Assembly: GCA_948468325.1 (NCBI GenBank) | Contig: CAOKHR010000031.1 | Coordinates: 1-13,801 of the forward strand | Length of the DNA stretch: 13,801 nt | Origin: an uncultured Lachnospiraceae bacterium | Lineage (GTDB): Bacteria > Bacillota > Clostridia > Lachnospirales > Lachnospiraceae | Direction of reading: 5' to 3' | In this document: positions 13,546 to 13,801 of the stretch, one piece after another | Layout: each line of letters opens with the position of its first letter | Numbering within the stretch: position 1 is the first letter of the stretch | Made by a program: the position numbers and the translations under genes | Notes under the pieces: generated by a model | The model's database searches: none | Told to the model about the DNA's origin: nothing | What the model saw: the letters and a program-made list of their open reading frames with translations, nothing else

Positions 13546-13801
13546 TTATTTATAGTTCACAATTTTCCCAAAATCCGGTTTCAAAGACGCTCCGCCAACG
13601 AGTCCGCCGTCGATGTCCGGTTTGCCAAACAATTCTGCCGCATTTCCGGCATTGACAGATCCGCCGTACTGAATACGGATTGCTTCTGCTGTTGCTTCGT
13701 CATATACTTCTTTGATGCAGTTACGGATTGCTCCGCAAACTTCTTCTGCCTGGTCGGAAGTAGCAGTTTCGCCTGTTCCGATTGCCCAGATCGGCTCGTA
13801 A
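13546..13801 (-). CDS. tpiA: Triosephosphate isomerase, C-terminal part (runs off right edge)
   Basis: The last 84 residues of triosephosphate isomerase, the glycolytic enzyme that interconverts dihydroxyacetone phosphate and glyceraldehyde 3-phosphate in the cytoplasm. The fragment starts with YEPIWAIGTGETAT, which contains the mobile catalytic loop 6 region characteristic of the family. It continues with IQYGGSVNAGNA and the phosphate-binding GGLVGGASLKP, and ends FGKIVNYK before TAA at 13546-13548. The catalytic Lys, His and Glu lie upstream outside the window. The C-terminus is intact and of normal length. In Firmicutes tpiA usually lies in a gap-pgk-tpi-gpm cluster; here tpiA is at least the last gene on its transcript, as a terminator follows and the next gene has its own promoter. 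Confidence 0.97.
   Translation of the reverse strand, partial: YEPIWAIGTGETATSDQAEEVCGAIRNCIKEVYDEATAEAIRIQYGGSVNAGNAAELFGKPDIDGGLVGGASLKPDFGKIVNYK

Noticed and set aside
13238..13555. Plus-strand open frame of 105 codons between tpiA and the 927-residue gene
   Set aside because: It runs through the promoter and the long terminator hairpin and has no domain-like sequence.

Overview
The window looks like chromosome of a spore-forming, gut-type Clostridia, probably Lachnospiraceae. This rests on a low-to-moderate GC background, AGGAGG-like ribosome sites, an OmpR-type two-component system, a secreted GH20 hexosaminidase with a BspA-type leucine-rich tail, a large secreted Ig/InlB-repeat protein, and collagen-like proteins, one of which carries a BclB-type exosporium C-terminal domain. 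The taxon is an inference from gene content.

Layout: (1) 1-1286, minus strand: a two-component system, response regulator then sensor kinase, overlapping by ATGA; the kinase runs off the left edge. (2) 1440-3908, minus: secreted GH20 protein with a long coiled coil and LRR_5 tail, followed by its own terminator. (3) 4141-7855, plus: collagen-like protein, GT2 glycosyltransferase with a TPR-like tail, then a 519-residue collagen-like protein with a Thr-rich stalk and BclB-type C-terminal domain. This is the most interesting part: a probable spore-surface glycoprotein cassette with the enzyme sitting between its two likely substrates. (4) 8005-10197, minus: a three-gene operon behind a strong sigma-A-type promoter, made of two divergent DUF2589-like paralogues and an unrecognised 303-residue protein. 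(5) 10475-13258, minus: a 927-residue secreted mosaic protein with its own promoter and terminator. (6) 13546-13801, minus: the C-terminal end of triosephosphate isomerase, followed by a long hairpin terminator.

The collagen genes and the operon at 8005-10197 converge on one large hairpin at 7887-7933 that can serve as a bidirectional terminator. The collagen genes have weak sigma-K-like promoter candidates and share a 10-base motif upstream, while the DUF2589-like operon and the 927-residue gene have good sigma-A-type promoters. No gene-free stretch exceeds 300 bases. I saw no tRNA, rRNA, insertion sequence, phage gene or CRISPR array.
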